Source of the DNA: Acaryochloris sp. IP29b_bin.148
Lineage (GTDB): Bacteria; Cyanobacteriota; Cyanobacteriia; Thermosynechococcales; Thermosynechococcaceae
Length of the DNA stretch: 64,000 nt
Direction of reading: 5' to 3'
Assembly (NCBI RefSeq): GCF_028285565.1
Contig: NZ_JANQOY010000239.1
Coordinates: 1-64,000, forward strand
In this document: positions 43,299-51,631 of the stretch, in pieces
How the letters are laid out: the number at the start of each line of letters is the position of its first letter
How positions within the stretch are numbered: the stretch's first letter is position 1
Program-made: the position numbers and the translations under genes
The notes under the pieces: model-generated
Seen by the model: only the letters and a program-made list of their open reading frames with translations
The model's database searches: none
Told to the model about the DNA's origin: nothing

Positions 43299-45554
43299 GT
43301 GAGTAAAGGCACCATTATTTGTATTGATGATGATCGATTGATCTTAAGTAGTCTGCGGTATCAACTCCAGCGGATTATTAAAAGCACCTATGAGATTGAG
43401 GTGGCTGAAAGTGGCGGAGAGGCGCTAGAGCTATTTTCAGAATTAGAAGCCGATCAGATTTCGATTCCCTTAGTCATTTGTGACCAGAATCTGCCGGATA
43501 TGGGGGGGGATTCTCTACTCAGCTACTTACAGATTCAATATCCGAAAACCCGAAAAATCCTGCTGACGGGCGACGCCAATTTAGAGGCGGTTATCCATGC
43601 CATTAATGCAGCAAACCTATACCGCTATATTGCCAAGCCTTGGGATGAAACGGATCTGGGCTTGACGGTGAAAGCCGCGTTGCAGAGTTACCTGCAAGAT
43701 GAACAGCTTCTAGACCAAAATAGAACGCTGCGAGCGGTGAATGCCCAGTTGCATGCCCAAATGAATGAGCGTCAATCCATGCAGCAGAAACTGCAGGATA
43801 GTGAACAGCGGTTAGAAAGTATTCTCAACTCTCTTGATGATGTGGTTTGGTCGGCTGCCGTTGACGGGTTTCAGCTCCTGTACTTAAATCCTGCCGCTGA
43901 GAAAGTACATGGTTATGCGGTGACCTCATTTTTAAATAACCCTGATTTATGGTCAGAAGTGGTGCACCCTGCGGATCGTCACCAAGTTTTGCACTTTTTT
44001 GAGCATTTATTGGCGGCAGGCCATTTAAGTATTGAGTATCGAATTTTGCGACCAGACGGTGAAATTCGATGGCTAAAAAATCGAGGCCATGTCATCACCG
44101 ATGTCCAGGAAATCCCGATTCGATTAGATGGCATTATTTACGACATTACGGAACAAAAGCGGGCTCAGGCCCAGTTGCTTTATGATGCATTCCATGACGA
44201 ATTAACCGGACTGCCGAATCGCAACCTGCTGATGGAACGCATTTCCCAGTCCCTGAAGCGTCAGTGCCGGGTTCCGAATTACCAGTTTGCCCTCCTGTTT
44301 ATTGATTTGGATCGGTTCAAGATTATTAATGACAGCTTGGGCCATACGGTGGGAGACCAACTGCTGGTTGCGATCGCAAATCTGCTAGAACATTGTGTCC
44401 GATCGGCAGATACCGTTGCCCGTCTAGGGGGCGATGAATTCACCATTTTATTGGATGGGACCCAAGGGATTGAGGATGCCACTCAAGTGGCAGAACGGAT
44501 CTTAGAGACCTTAACATCTCCTTTTCAGGTAGGTGATCATAGCGTCTTTACGGGGGCGAGCATTGGGATTACCTCCAGCCACGAACAATATACAGATGCC
44601 ACCTTGCTTTTGCGGGATGCCGATATTGCCATGTATCGAGCCAAAGCCTTAGGTAAGGGCTGTTTTGTCATCTTTAGCCCAGAGATGCATGCCCAGACCC
44701 TGAGCTTGCTGCAATTAGAGCGCGATCTGCGCTCTGCGGTAGACCGTCAAGAGTTAGTGCTGTACTACCAACCGATTATTGCGCTGAAAGCTGGACAGTT
44801 AACGGATGTTGAAGTACTCGTTCGTTGGCAGCACCCAGAACGGGGATTAGTCATGCCTTCGGAGTTTATTCCCATTGCTGAAGATACAGGGTTAATTATC
44901 GAGATAGGCAAGTGGGTTCTCCAAGAAGCCTGTATCCAGCTCCGGTATTTGCAGCAGCAATTCCCCTCCGCCTCCACCCTTAGAGTGAGCGTCAACTTAG
45001 CGAGTGAACAATTACAAGAGCCTAATTTTATCCATGATGTAGACCAGATATTGACTCAGTCCGGTTTAGATGGAAGTTATTTAAAATTAGAGTTGACCGA
45101 AAGTATGCTGATGGCTCATGAGGAAAAGCATATTACAACGTTGCGGCAACTGCGCGATCGCAAGATTCAAATTAGCCTAGACGACTTTGGGACAGGCTAC
45201 TCCTCGCTCAGCTACTTGTACCGATTCCCCTTAGATACCTTAAAAATTGATCGCTCCTTCGTCAGCCGGATGATGGCCAACCCGAAAGATACCGAAATTG
45301 TGAACACCATCATTTCCCTCGCACGCACCTTAAACATGAATGTGATCGCAGAAGGGATTGAAACGGAGGCAGAGGCTACACACCTGATCCATTTAGGCTG
45401 TGAATATGGGCAAGGGTATTTGTTCTCGCCGCCAGTCAATCGGCAACAGCTTGAGGAGTACTTAACCGCCAATCAGCAGTGGTTTGAACCACCGCAGGCC
45501 CCTGATGCGTCACCGTTATCTACTCCTCCCCCGATCACTCGGTCTATGCCCTGA
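43299..45554 (+). CDS. Receiver-PAS-GGDEF-EAL protein (c-di-GMP enzyme)
   Basis: Protein of 751 residues starting at GTG 43299. The receiver (CIDDDR, Asp in VICDQNLPDMGGD, Lys in YIAKPW) is followed by a coiled coil, a PAS domain with PAC (LNPAAEKVHGYAVTSF, then YDITEQKRAQAQL) and a GGDEF domain with intact RLGGDEF and an inhibitory RxxD site (RSAD) five residues before it. The EAL domain has EVLVRWQHPERG in place of EAL, ELTESMLM, DDFGTGYSSLSYL and the KIDRSFV Lys. Both synthesis and breakdown sites look complete, so the sign of activity cannot be told. It is probably the output of the adjacent histidine kinase. Confidence 0.93.
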   Translation: MSKGTIICIDDDRLILSSLRYQLQRIIKSTYEIEVAESGGEALELFSELEADQISIPLVICDQNLPDMGGDSLLSYLQIQYPKTRKILLTGDANLEAVIHAINAANLYRYIAKPWDETDLGLTVKAALQSYLQDEQLLDQNRTLRAVNAQLHAQMNERQSMQQKLQDSEQRLESILNSLDDVVWSAAVDGFQLLYLNPAAEKVHGYAVTSFLNNPDLWSEVVHPADRHQVLHFFEHLLAAGHLSIEYRILRPDGEIRWLKNRGHVITDVQEIPIRLDGIIYDITEQKRAQAQLLYDAFHDELTGLPNRNLLMERISQSLKRQCRVPNYQFALLFIDLDRFKIINDSLGHTVGDQLLVAIANLLEHCVRSADTVARLGGDEFTILLDGTQGIEDATQVAERILETLTSPFQVGDHSVFTGASIGITSSHEQYTDATLLLRDADIAMYRAKALGKGCFVIFSPEMHAQTLSLLQLERDLRSAVDRQELVLYYQPIIALKAGQLTDVEVLVRWQHPERGLVMPSEFIPIAEDTGLIIEIGKWVLQEACIQLRYLQQQFPSASTLRVSVNLASEQLQEPNFIHDVDQILTQSGLDGSYLKLELTESMLMAHEEKHITTLRQLRDRKIQISLDDFGTGYSSLSYLYRFPLDTLKIDRSFVSRMMANPKDTEIVNTIISLARTLNMNVIAEGIETEAEATHLIHLGCEYGQGYLFSPPVNRQQLEEYLTANQQWFEPPQAPDASPLSTPPPITRSMP

Positions 45555-45681
45555 TGAGGACAATTAAATTCCTGTAAAGACTTTCTCTATTTCTGGTTGA
45601 GAATGCTGACAATAGAGAAACCGTCAAGGTTGAGTAGCAAAAATTCCCAGCATCAACGCCGATCGATAGGACTGAGCAGTC

Positions 45682-46788
45682 ATGGCAAGCATCTCGAAGG
45701 ACGCTATAGAGCCAGCGCTACGAAAAAAGGATTGGCTTCAGGGGGTCGAGCCTCTCGCAACTGTAATGGTATTGATGGGGGCAATTGCCACAATTGCCAC
45801 TCAAAAGGTGGGGCTAGTCGCTGCTCCCCTCAGCTTGTCGATTCTGCTTAATTTACGCAATCGTCAGCAGCTAGATCAGCTATCGGGTCACTATGCTGCC
45901 CTGAGAGTGGCCAAAATCCAGCTGTATCTGCAAAAGGATCTACAGAGCATCCAGTATCAACTGCTTGAGCGGGTTCAAGAGGGGCATCCAGCAGATCTCA
46001 AGGATCTTCAACGAGACTTAGCGGCCCTGACCGATCAGGTTGCAGCCCTAGAGGAGACAGGAGAGAATGCTGACCCACTGCCCTTAACAGACTTGCAGGC
46101 CATGATGAATACACTCCAAACCCAAGCCTTGCAATGTGGTCAGAGTTTGACGATTTTGATCCAAGATTTGCATAATCGTTCTGCTTTAACGCCGCCCCCA
46201 TTGGCCGAACTCAAAGCGACGATTCGACACCAATTGGCCCAACAGCCTGCCTCTTCTGGCTGGGATGCAGCTCGTGCAGAATTGCGACAAACTTGGTTGA
46301 CTGATTTGTCTGCTCTGCAAGCTCAGGTTCAGTCCTTAGCCCCCCAGATAGCCCCCTTTCCCCAGCCGGGCTCAGTGGTCTTATCGAGCGAACAGGCTCG
46401 CCTCCTCCAAGATCAAATCTCCGATCTGTATCATCAGATGACCCTCAAACAAGCAGAATGGTCAGCACAGTTGCAGCTGCGCCGTGACGGCCAACCCCTT
46501 CTGCAAAAAAACCTCCAGCACTGGCAAACTCAGCTCACCCAGCTGCAAACAGAAATGACTCGGAAACAACCCTTAAGGCTGGGCGCACTCTCTCTAGCAG
46601 CGGTAATCGATCAGATTGAAGTAGCCTTAGCCCCCCTGCAAGTTCAACTGGTAACCTTAGAAAATCAGCTGGATCACTTGGACTTTGAAACTCAGATGAC
46701 TCAGCATCGGTCTCAGCAATTGCAGAGCCTGCACCAACAACTACTCGCGATTCATCAGCAGGCGCTGCTGATTACCAAGGTCGTTTAG
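45682..46788 (+). CDS. Hypothetical membrane-anchored coiled-coil protein
   Basis: Protein of 368 residues. Near the N-terminus lie two adjacent hydrophobic helices (about residues 24-40 and 43-58, ATVMVLMGAIATIATQKVG and LVAAPLSLSILLNL). The rest is almost all Gln/Leu/Ala-rich helix with heptad character, a long coiled coil. The start pattern (two short helices followed by NLRNRQQLDQL) recurs in cyanobacterial coiled-coil proteins of unknown role. It has no enzyme motif. It lies alone between the c-di-GMP gene and the permease. It may be a cytoskeleton-like or scaffold protein, but nothing proves that. Confidence 0.7.
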   Translation: MASISKDAIEPALRKKDWLQGVEPLATVMVLMGAIATIATQKVGLVAAPLSLSILLNLRNRQQLDQLSGHYAALRVAKIQLYLQKDLQSIQYQLLERVQEGHPADLKDLQRDLAALTDQVAALEETGENADPLPLTDLQAMMNTLQTQALQCGQSLTILIQDLHNRSALTPPPLAELKATIRHQLAQQPASSGWDAARAELRQTWLTDLSALQAQVQSLAPQIAPFPQPGSVVLSSEQARLLQDQISDLYHQMTLKQAEWSAQLQLRRDGQPLLQKNLQHWQTQLTQLQTEMTRKQPLRLGALSLAAVIDQIEVALAPLQVQLVTLENQLDHLDFETQMTQHRSQQLQSLHQQLLAIHQQALLITKVV

Positions 46789-46812
46789 CGACAAGACTTG
46801 AAACTATGAAGA

Positions 46813-46846
46813 TAACCTGGACTAAACTCGATCGAGCCTCAGGTTA
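46813..46846. repeat. Interrupted palindrome between the coiled-coil gene and the permease
   Basis: taacctg (46813-46819) pairs with caggtta (46840-46846), enclosing a 10-bp palindrome ctcgatcgag (46827-46836). It lies 25 bp after the coiled-coil gene and about 50 bp before the permease. It may be a terminator without T-run or an operator. Confidence 0.4.
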
Positions 46847-46898
46847 GTGATACGAAGGACACAGAAAATATCTGGATCTCTACCGTATCTTTCTATAC

Positions 46899-48140
46899 AT
46901 GAATCCCTTAAAGATTCGCCCTGCTGAACCCTCCTCAAGCTATTCCCTACGGCTCAAGGATGCGCTCCTGGGTGCACAAATGCTGTTTATTGCCTTTGGC
47001 GCTTTGGTATTGGTCCCTATCCTGACGGGACTCAATCCGAATGTGGCCTTATTTACAGCAGGAATCGGCACGCTGATCTTTCAATTAATTACGAAGGGAA
47101 AGGTACCTGTGTTTCTGGCATCTTCCTTTGCCTTTATTGCCCCGATTACGGCTGGCATTGAAAAATTTGGGTTGTCCGCGACGTTATCAGGATTAATGGC
47201 TGCTGGCCTACTCTACATCCTCTTGAGTGGGCTGGTGGCCTGGCAAGGCCCTGACACCCTATTGCGCTTCCTGCCTCCCATCGTCACGGGACCTGTGATT
47301 ATGGTGATTGGCCTCTCCCTTGCACCCGTTGCCATTCAAATGGCGTCTGAGGCAGGACCGACCTATAGTGTGGCAATGGCCCAGTTTTTAGCGGCTCTGT
47401 CCTTGGGGACAACGATGGTGGCTCTACTGGCGCGGGGACGGTTACAACTTGTGCCAATCTTGCTGGGAATCGCCATTGGCTATGCTGGAGCGTTGATCCT
47501 TAGAGTCGTGGATTTTGCTCCTGTCCTAGCAGCACCCTGGTGGATGGTGCCACCGTTTACAACACCAAGCCTGCATTGGCCTGCGATCGCATTTTTTATC
47601 CCCGTTGCGATCGTCCCGGCCATTGAACATATCGGCGATATTTTAGTGATCAGCACGGTCACGGGGAAATCCTTTCTCCGCGATCCTGGGCTGCACCGCA
47701 CCCTGTTAGGGGATGGCCTGGCCACCTCGATCGCCGCTTTATTAGGCGGTCCGCCCAATACCACTTACTCGGAAGTCACGGGAGCCGTTGCCTTAACTCG
47801 AACCTATAATCCTGGCATTATGACCTGGGCGGCGCTGATTGCCATCTTGCTATCCTTCTCCGGCAAGCTGGGAGCCTTGCTCAAAACCATTCCGCCGCCC
47901 GTGATGGGCGGAGTACTGATCGTGCTGTTTGGAACCATCATCGTCGTGGGCATGAATAGTCTGGTGCAATCAGGCAGTAACCTCCTGCACTCTCGCAATA
48001 TGGTGGTTGTCGGCGTGATTTTGGTGCTTGGGGTTGGCAATATGAGTCTCACCCTTGGCCCCCTAACCTTGGAGGGAATTGGACTCTCCAGCTTAGTGGG
48101 GGTCATGTTGAATGGACTCTTACCCCATGCCAAACCCTAA
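46899..48140 (+). CDS. NCS2-family nucleobase permease (uracil/xanthine type)
   Basis: Membrane transporter of 413 residues with about 12-14 helices. Conserved NCS2 elements are GAQMLFIAFGALVLVPILTG, PVFLASSFAFIAPI, IPVAIVPAIEHIGDI (with Glu-His of the substrate site) and LLGGPPNTTYSEVTGAVALT (NxxxxE signature), followed by PPPVMGGVLIVLFGTIIVVG. It probably imports uracil or a purine by proton symport, and the UraA type is the best fit. It converges with the EamA transporter; the stops lie only 13 bp apart. Confidence 0.93.
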   Translation: MNPLKIRPAEPSSSYSLRLKDALLGAQMLFIAFGALVLVPILTGLNPNVALFTAGIGTLIFQLITKGKVPVFLASSFAFIAPITAGIEKFGLSATLSGLMAAGLLYILLSGLVAWQGPDTLLRFLPPIVTGPVIMVIGLSLAPVAIQMASEAGPTYSVAMAQFLAALSLGTTMVALLARGRLQLVPILLGIAIGYAGALILRVVDFAPVLAAPWWMVPPFTTPSLHWPAIAFFIPVAIVPAIEHIGDILVISTVTGKSFLRDPGLHRTLLGDGLATSIAALLGGPPNTTYSEVTGAVALTRTYNPGIMTWAALIAILLSFSGKLGALLKTIPPPVMGGVLIVLFGTIIVVGMNSLVQSGSNLLHSRNMVVVGVILVLGVGNMSLTLGPLTLEGIGLSSLVGVMLNGLLPHAKP

Positions 48141-48153
48141 GTGATTGAGTGAG

Positions 48154-49224
48154 TTATTTAGCATTGCTTTTCGCATCAACGCGGACCGGAATTTCAGCCA
48201 CTTCGGATTTTTCCGTGCCCAGCCAATACCGCTCGAGTGTGGCAAACAACTCTCCTGGCTTCGGTAGTTGCTCTCTTTGATTGACGAAGTAAATACTAAG
48301 GAGGGTCAGACAAACCCCAAAGGTTTGCACCTGACTCAGCACCTCCGATAGAAACAAATTGCCAAAGATCAGGGCAAAAACAGGCGTCAAAAACGTCAAA
48401 GAGCTGAGGCTAGTCAAGTTCCCCTTAGACGCAAAATAGAAGAATAAACCATAGGCAACAGCGCTACCGAAGATAGCGGCATAGGCAATGGAGAGCCAAT
48501 CTGAAGGGGATAGATGAACCCACTGCTCAGATTCCCAGATACCAGATCCCATAAACAGCGGCAATCCCCCTAGCAGCATATGCCAGCCGGTTGCACTAAT
48601 GGGGTCGGCATAACGGCAGACTTGACGAATCATGACTGTTCCCACCGCCATTGACAAGGCCGCCAGCAGCATCAGAAATTCGCCACTCTGGCTAACTTGG
48701 CTCAAGGACTGCCAGGTCAAAATTTCTTGCCAATCTTGTTGTAGCCATGCCCCCGTCCCCAGCTGCAAAATCCAGGCATCCGGTAAGCCAATACAGCTAA
48801 TGCCGCTGATGCCAATACCCAGTCCCAGCCACCCCCACAGACCAATCCGCTCCCCATACAAAACTAGGGCCAGCAGGGCAACGGCTAGGGGTTGAGAATC
48901 GATCATCACCGAACCGAGTCCCGCGGATGTTCGGGACAAGCCTAAGGCCAAAAAGCCTTGGAATAGGGTGACATCGACCCCTGCAAACAGCAGAATCCAC
49001 AACCAAGCTCGCCATCCCTTCGGTTGCGCCTTACCCAGCAACGCGGCTGCCCCGATCACCAGCAGTCCAGCGGGTGCAATGCGGACTCCCCCCATAAATA
49101 GCGGTGTAGTGTGGGCTAACACCCCCTTCATGGCCACCATTGCCGTTCCCCAAAGGAAGAAGGGAGCAATCAAGGCAAGGCGTTCTGGGAAGCGCTGGGA
49201 GTCTGTCAGACTATCGGGCATCAT
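48154..49224 (-). CDS. EamA/DMT-family transporter
   Basis: Protein of 356 residues with two EamA halves of about five helices each: RLALIAPFFLWGTAMVAMKG and SAGLGSVMIDSQPLAVALLA in the first, LMLLAALSMAVGTVMIRQV and SLSSLTFLTPVFALIFGNLFL in the second. A hydrophilic C-terminal tail of some 40 residues follows. The substrate is not known. It is a different subfamily from the EamA gene at 15-16 kb, since the N- and C-terminal regions are unlike. The start at 49224 (MMPDSLTDSQ) leaves no overlap with the divergent region before sppA. Confidence 0.87.
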   Translation of the reverse strand: MMPDSLTDSQRFPERLALIAPFFLWGTAMVAMKGVLAHTTPLFMGGVRIAPAGLLVIGAAALLGKAQPKGWRAWLWILLFAGVDVTLFQGFLALGLSRTSAGLGSVMIDSQPLAVALLALVLYGERIGLWGWLGLGIGISGISCIGLPDAWILQLGTGAWLQQDWQEILTWQSLSQVSQSGEFLMLLAALSMAVGTVMIRQVCRYADPISATGWHMLLGGLPLFMGSGIWESEQWVHLSPSDWLSIAYAAIFGSAVAYGLFFYFASKGNLTSLSSLTFLTPVFALIFGNLFLSEVLSQVQTFGVCLTLLSIYFVNQREQLPKPGELFATLERYWLGTEKSEVAEIPVRVDAKSNAK

Positions 49225-49578
49225 TTATCCAAAGGGTGGGGCGAAAGGGCAGATAAGCGATTAACCATTGATGCAGATCGTAAAGGGATCGTTGCAAAGG
49301 GGCTATTTCGTAAATCTAAGCTGAGAAGCTTAAAGTTTCTGTAATATTTAGTCTAATTATAGGGGGTCTCCTTCGGAGAGCACAATTTCCATAGGCGGTT
49401 ATCTGGGGTAAGCAGGGGTGTGTGACCCAAGCTAGAATACAAACTTTGGGAAGCCTGTTGTCTGGTGGCTGGCGCTGTCTGAAGTCTAGTGCTGAAGACC
49501 CTCGTTTCTGGCCCATTTGTGTCAGCAGTTCCTTCCTAGTTTTATAGTGTTGACTACGTTCAGTGATAAATCTTGCCC
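49225..49578. other. Intergenic region between the EamA transporter and sppA
   Basis: About 350 bp for two divergent promoters. It holds a short hairpin tctcc-ttc-ggaga at 49367-49379. No ORF or RNA gene is recognised. Confidence 0.45.
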
Positions 49579-50403
49579 ATGATTTGGCCGTTTAAGGGTG
49601 GTGCCCGCAAACAAATAGCCCGTTTAGAAGTGAAGGGTGCGATCGCAGGTGCGACCCGCAAGCATGTTCTTGAAGCCCTCAAAACCATCGAAGAAAAAGG
49701 CTATCCAGCCCTCTTGCTGCGAGTGGATAGCCCTGGCGGCACCGTGGTGGACTCCCATGAAATTTATAGTGCTCTGATGCGACTGCGAGAAAAGGTGAAA
49801 ATTGTCGCTAGCTTTGGCAATATTTCGGCATCGGGTGGGGTGTATATCGGTATGGGTGCTGAGCATATCATGGCCAACCCAGGCACCATCACAGGTAGCA
49901 TTGGCGTGATACTACGCGGTAATAATCTAGAACGCTTGCTCGATAAGGTCGGGGTTTCGTTTAAGGTGATTAAATCAGGACCCTACAAGGATATTTTGGC
50001 CTTTGATCGAGAACTCACAGAGCCGGAGCGACAAATTCTCCAGGACCTGATCGATACCAGTTATTCTCAGTTTGTCCAGACGGTTGCCGATGGCCGCAAT
50101 TTAGAGGTGGAGACGGTCAAGCAATTTGCCGATGGCCGTGTGTTTACGGGACAACAAGCCTTGGAATTAGGCTTGGTGGATCGTTTAGGAACCGAAGAGG
50201 ATGCTAGGCGCTGGGCCGCTGAGCTAGCTGGACTCGATCCTGAGGAGGCCAAGTGCAAAACCATTGAAGAACAGAAGCCCTTTTGGAGCAAGCTGGTACC
50301 GGGAAGCCAACAAGCAAAGCTGCCTTTGTCTGAACCCATGCTGGATTGGATCGATTTTGAGCTATCCACGAATGGCCTCCCCCTCTGGCTCTATCGGCCG
50401 TGA
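49579..50403 (+). CDS. sppA: Signal peptide peptidase SppA (short form)
   Basis: Serine protease of 274 residues from ATG 49579 (MIWPFKGGARKQIARLEVKG); TTG 49573 would add two residues. It has one S49 protease domain: LLLRVDSPGGTVVDSHEIY, the nucleophile Ser in NISASGGVYIGMG, NPGTITGSIGV, and the general-base Lys in KSGPYKDILAFDREL. The C-terminal part VFTGQQALELGLVDRLGTEEDA completes the family. There is no N-terminal transmembrane helix, unlike many short SppA proteins, so it may be soluble or peripheral. It digests leftover signal peptides; in cyanobacteria SppA is also linked to light acclimation. Confidence 0.93.
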   Translation: MIWPFKGGARKQIARLEVKGAIAGATRKHVLEALKTIEEKGYPALLLRVDSPGGTVVDSHEIYSALMRLREKVKIVASFGNISASGGVYIGMGAEHIMANPGTITGSIGVILRGNNLERLLDKVGVSFKVIKSGPYKDILAFDRELTEPERQILQDLIDTSYSQFVQTVADGRNLEVETVKQFADGRVFTGQQALELGLVDRLGTEEDARRWAAELAGLDPEEAKCKTIEEQKPFWSKLVPGSQQAKLPLSEPMLDWIDFELSTNGLPLWLYRP

Positions 50404-50601
50404 CTTCTCCTCAATTTGAGGGGGAAGAAGTGGGGGTAATATTGAGGGAGTCGGCAATTAAGGTTAAGAAGCCTTCAAATGCTTCAATAAATAGTTAAGG
50501 TGAAGCATCATTGGTTGGTGGTGACGCCCATCAATGTCCTAAAGATGTCAAGTTTGCTAACATGACGCAGGTTTGCTTAAATCCTGAGGCATGATCTAGC
50601 T

Positions 50602-51024
50602 ATGGAGGATAATTCTGTGTCATGGAGAGTGCGTGCAATTCGGGGAGCGACGACTGCTGCTGAAAACTCTGTGGTTGCCATTCAAGAAGCAGTCAACGAC
50701 CTCATGGCCGCCATCGAGACAGAAAACAACCTCGATCTGAATGAGATTATTAGCGTCACGTTTTCGGTTACCCGAGATCTGGATGTGATTTTTCCGGCTG
50801 CAATTGCTCGTCAACGGCCCAATTGGGAAAATGTCCCTCTGCTCGACGTTCAGCAAATGTATGTTGAGAGCGATTTAGATTTTTGTATTCGCTGTTTGAT
50901 TCATTTCAATACCCCCAACGCCAATCAATCCATTCACCATATCTATCAACGAGAAGCTAAGAATTTACGTCCCGACTGGGGGTTGGCAGCGTCTAGGGTT
51001 CCTTCACCTCTACCGTCTCGCTAA
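50602..51024 (+). CDS. aroH: Chorismate mutase, AroH class
   Basis: Enzyme of 140 residues with the AroH fold: WRVRAIRGATTAAENSVVAI with the active-site Arg, IISVTFSVTRDLDVIFPAAI, and RPNWENVPLLDVQQMYVE. Residues VTFSVT and the tail CIRCLIHFNT fit the trimeric mutase. It converts chorismate to prephenate for Phe and Tyr synthesis. The last 15 residues form a family-variable tail. It is followed at 59 bp by the CBS protein in the same direction, which may share its transcript. Confidence 0.93.
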   Translation: MEDNSVSWRVRAIRGATTAAENSVVAIQEAVNDLMAAIETENNLDLNEIISVTFSVTRDLDVIFPAAIARQRPNWENVPLLDVQQMYVESDLDFCIRCLIHFNTPNANQSIHHIYQREAKNLRPDWGLAASRVPSPLPSR

Positions 51025-51082
51025 GTTCGATAGTTAATCGGTCGACCTTATTTTGGTCCGTTCAGACATTGTAGGTAAGCCA

Positions 51083-51574
51083 ATGACAGTCTCTTCTCCT
51101 GTGGTTAAAGATTTTATGACGGCAGATCCTATTGCTGTTTCTCCTACGGATTCCCTAGAGACTGTGATTAAGCTGCTAGAGGAACATCGGATTAGTGGTT
51201 TACCGGTGGTGGATAAAGCCCATCATGTTGTGGGCATTATTTCTGAAGGTGATTTATTGGTGAGAGAATCTCCCATGAAACCGCCTTTGTATATGACATT
51301 GCTGGGCAGTGTGATTTATTTTGAGTCTCCCAAGCAATTCCACCAACATATGCAGAAGGCCTTGGGAATGCTAGTTCAGGATGTAATGTCTGCAAAACCA
51401 ATCACCACTCAGCCTGATATGCCGTTAGCCACTGCGGCCAACATCATGCTCGACAAGAAAATTAACCGCTTACCTGTGGTGGACACGGATCAAACCTTAA
51501 TGGGCATCATTACGCGACATGATTTGGTACGCGCCCTGAAGCCCCGTGTCGCCTATGATTCTGAAGTGAATTAG
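51083..51574 (+). CDS. Tandem CBS-domain protein
   Basis: Protein of 163 residues from ATG 51083 (MTVSSPVVKDFMTADPIAVS); a TTG at 51053 would add ten. There are two CBS motifs. The first is VKDFMTADPIAVSPTDSLET, then GLPVVDKAHHVVGIISEGDL. The second is VQDVMSAKPITTQPDMPLAT, then RLPVVDTDQTLMGIITRHDL. CBS pairs bind adenosine ligands and regulate partners, but no enzyme is fused. Plant CBSX proteins have similar build and sense redox via thioredoxin. The partner cannot be told. It converges with the DUF5691 gene; a hairpin lies between the stops. Confidence 0.9.
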   Translation: MTVSSPVVKDFMTADPIAVSPTDSLETVIKLLEEHRISGLPVVDKAHHVVGIISEGDLLVRESPMKPPLYMTLLGSVIYFESPKQFHQHMQKALGMLVQDVMSAKPITTQPDMPLATAANIMLDKKINRLPVVDTDQTLMGIITRHDLVRALKPRVAYDSEVN

Positions 51575-51590
51575 TGCCTGAATTTCAAAG

Positions 51591-51624
51591 CATTCCCCAA
51601 GCCTGATGGATGGGCTCGGGAATG
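51591..51624. terminator. Stem-loop between convergent CBS and DUF5691 genes
   Basis: cattccc (51591-51597) pairs with gggaatg (51618-51624), with an inner agcc/ggct stem. It starts 16 bp after the CBS stop and ends 7 bp before the DUF5691 stop, and could terminate both directions. Confidence 0.6.
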
Positions 51625-51631
51625 TCCCGCT

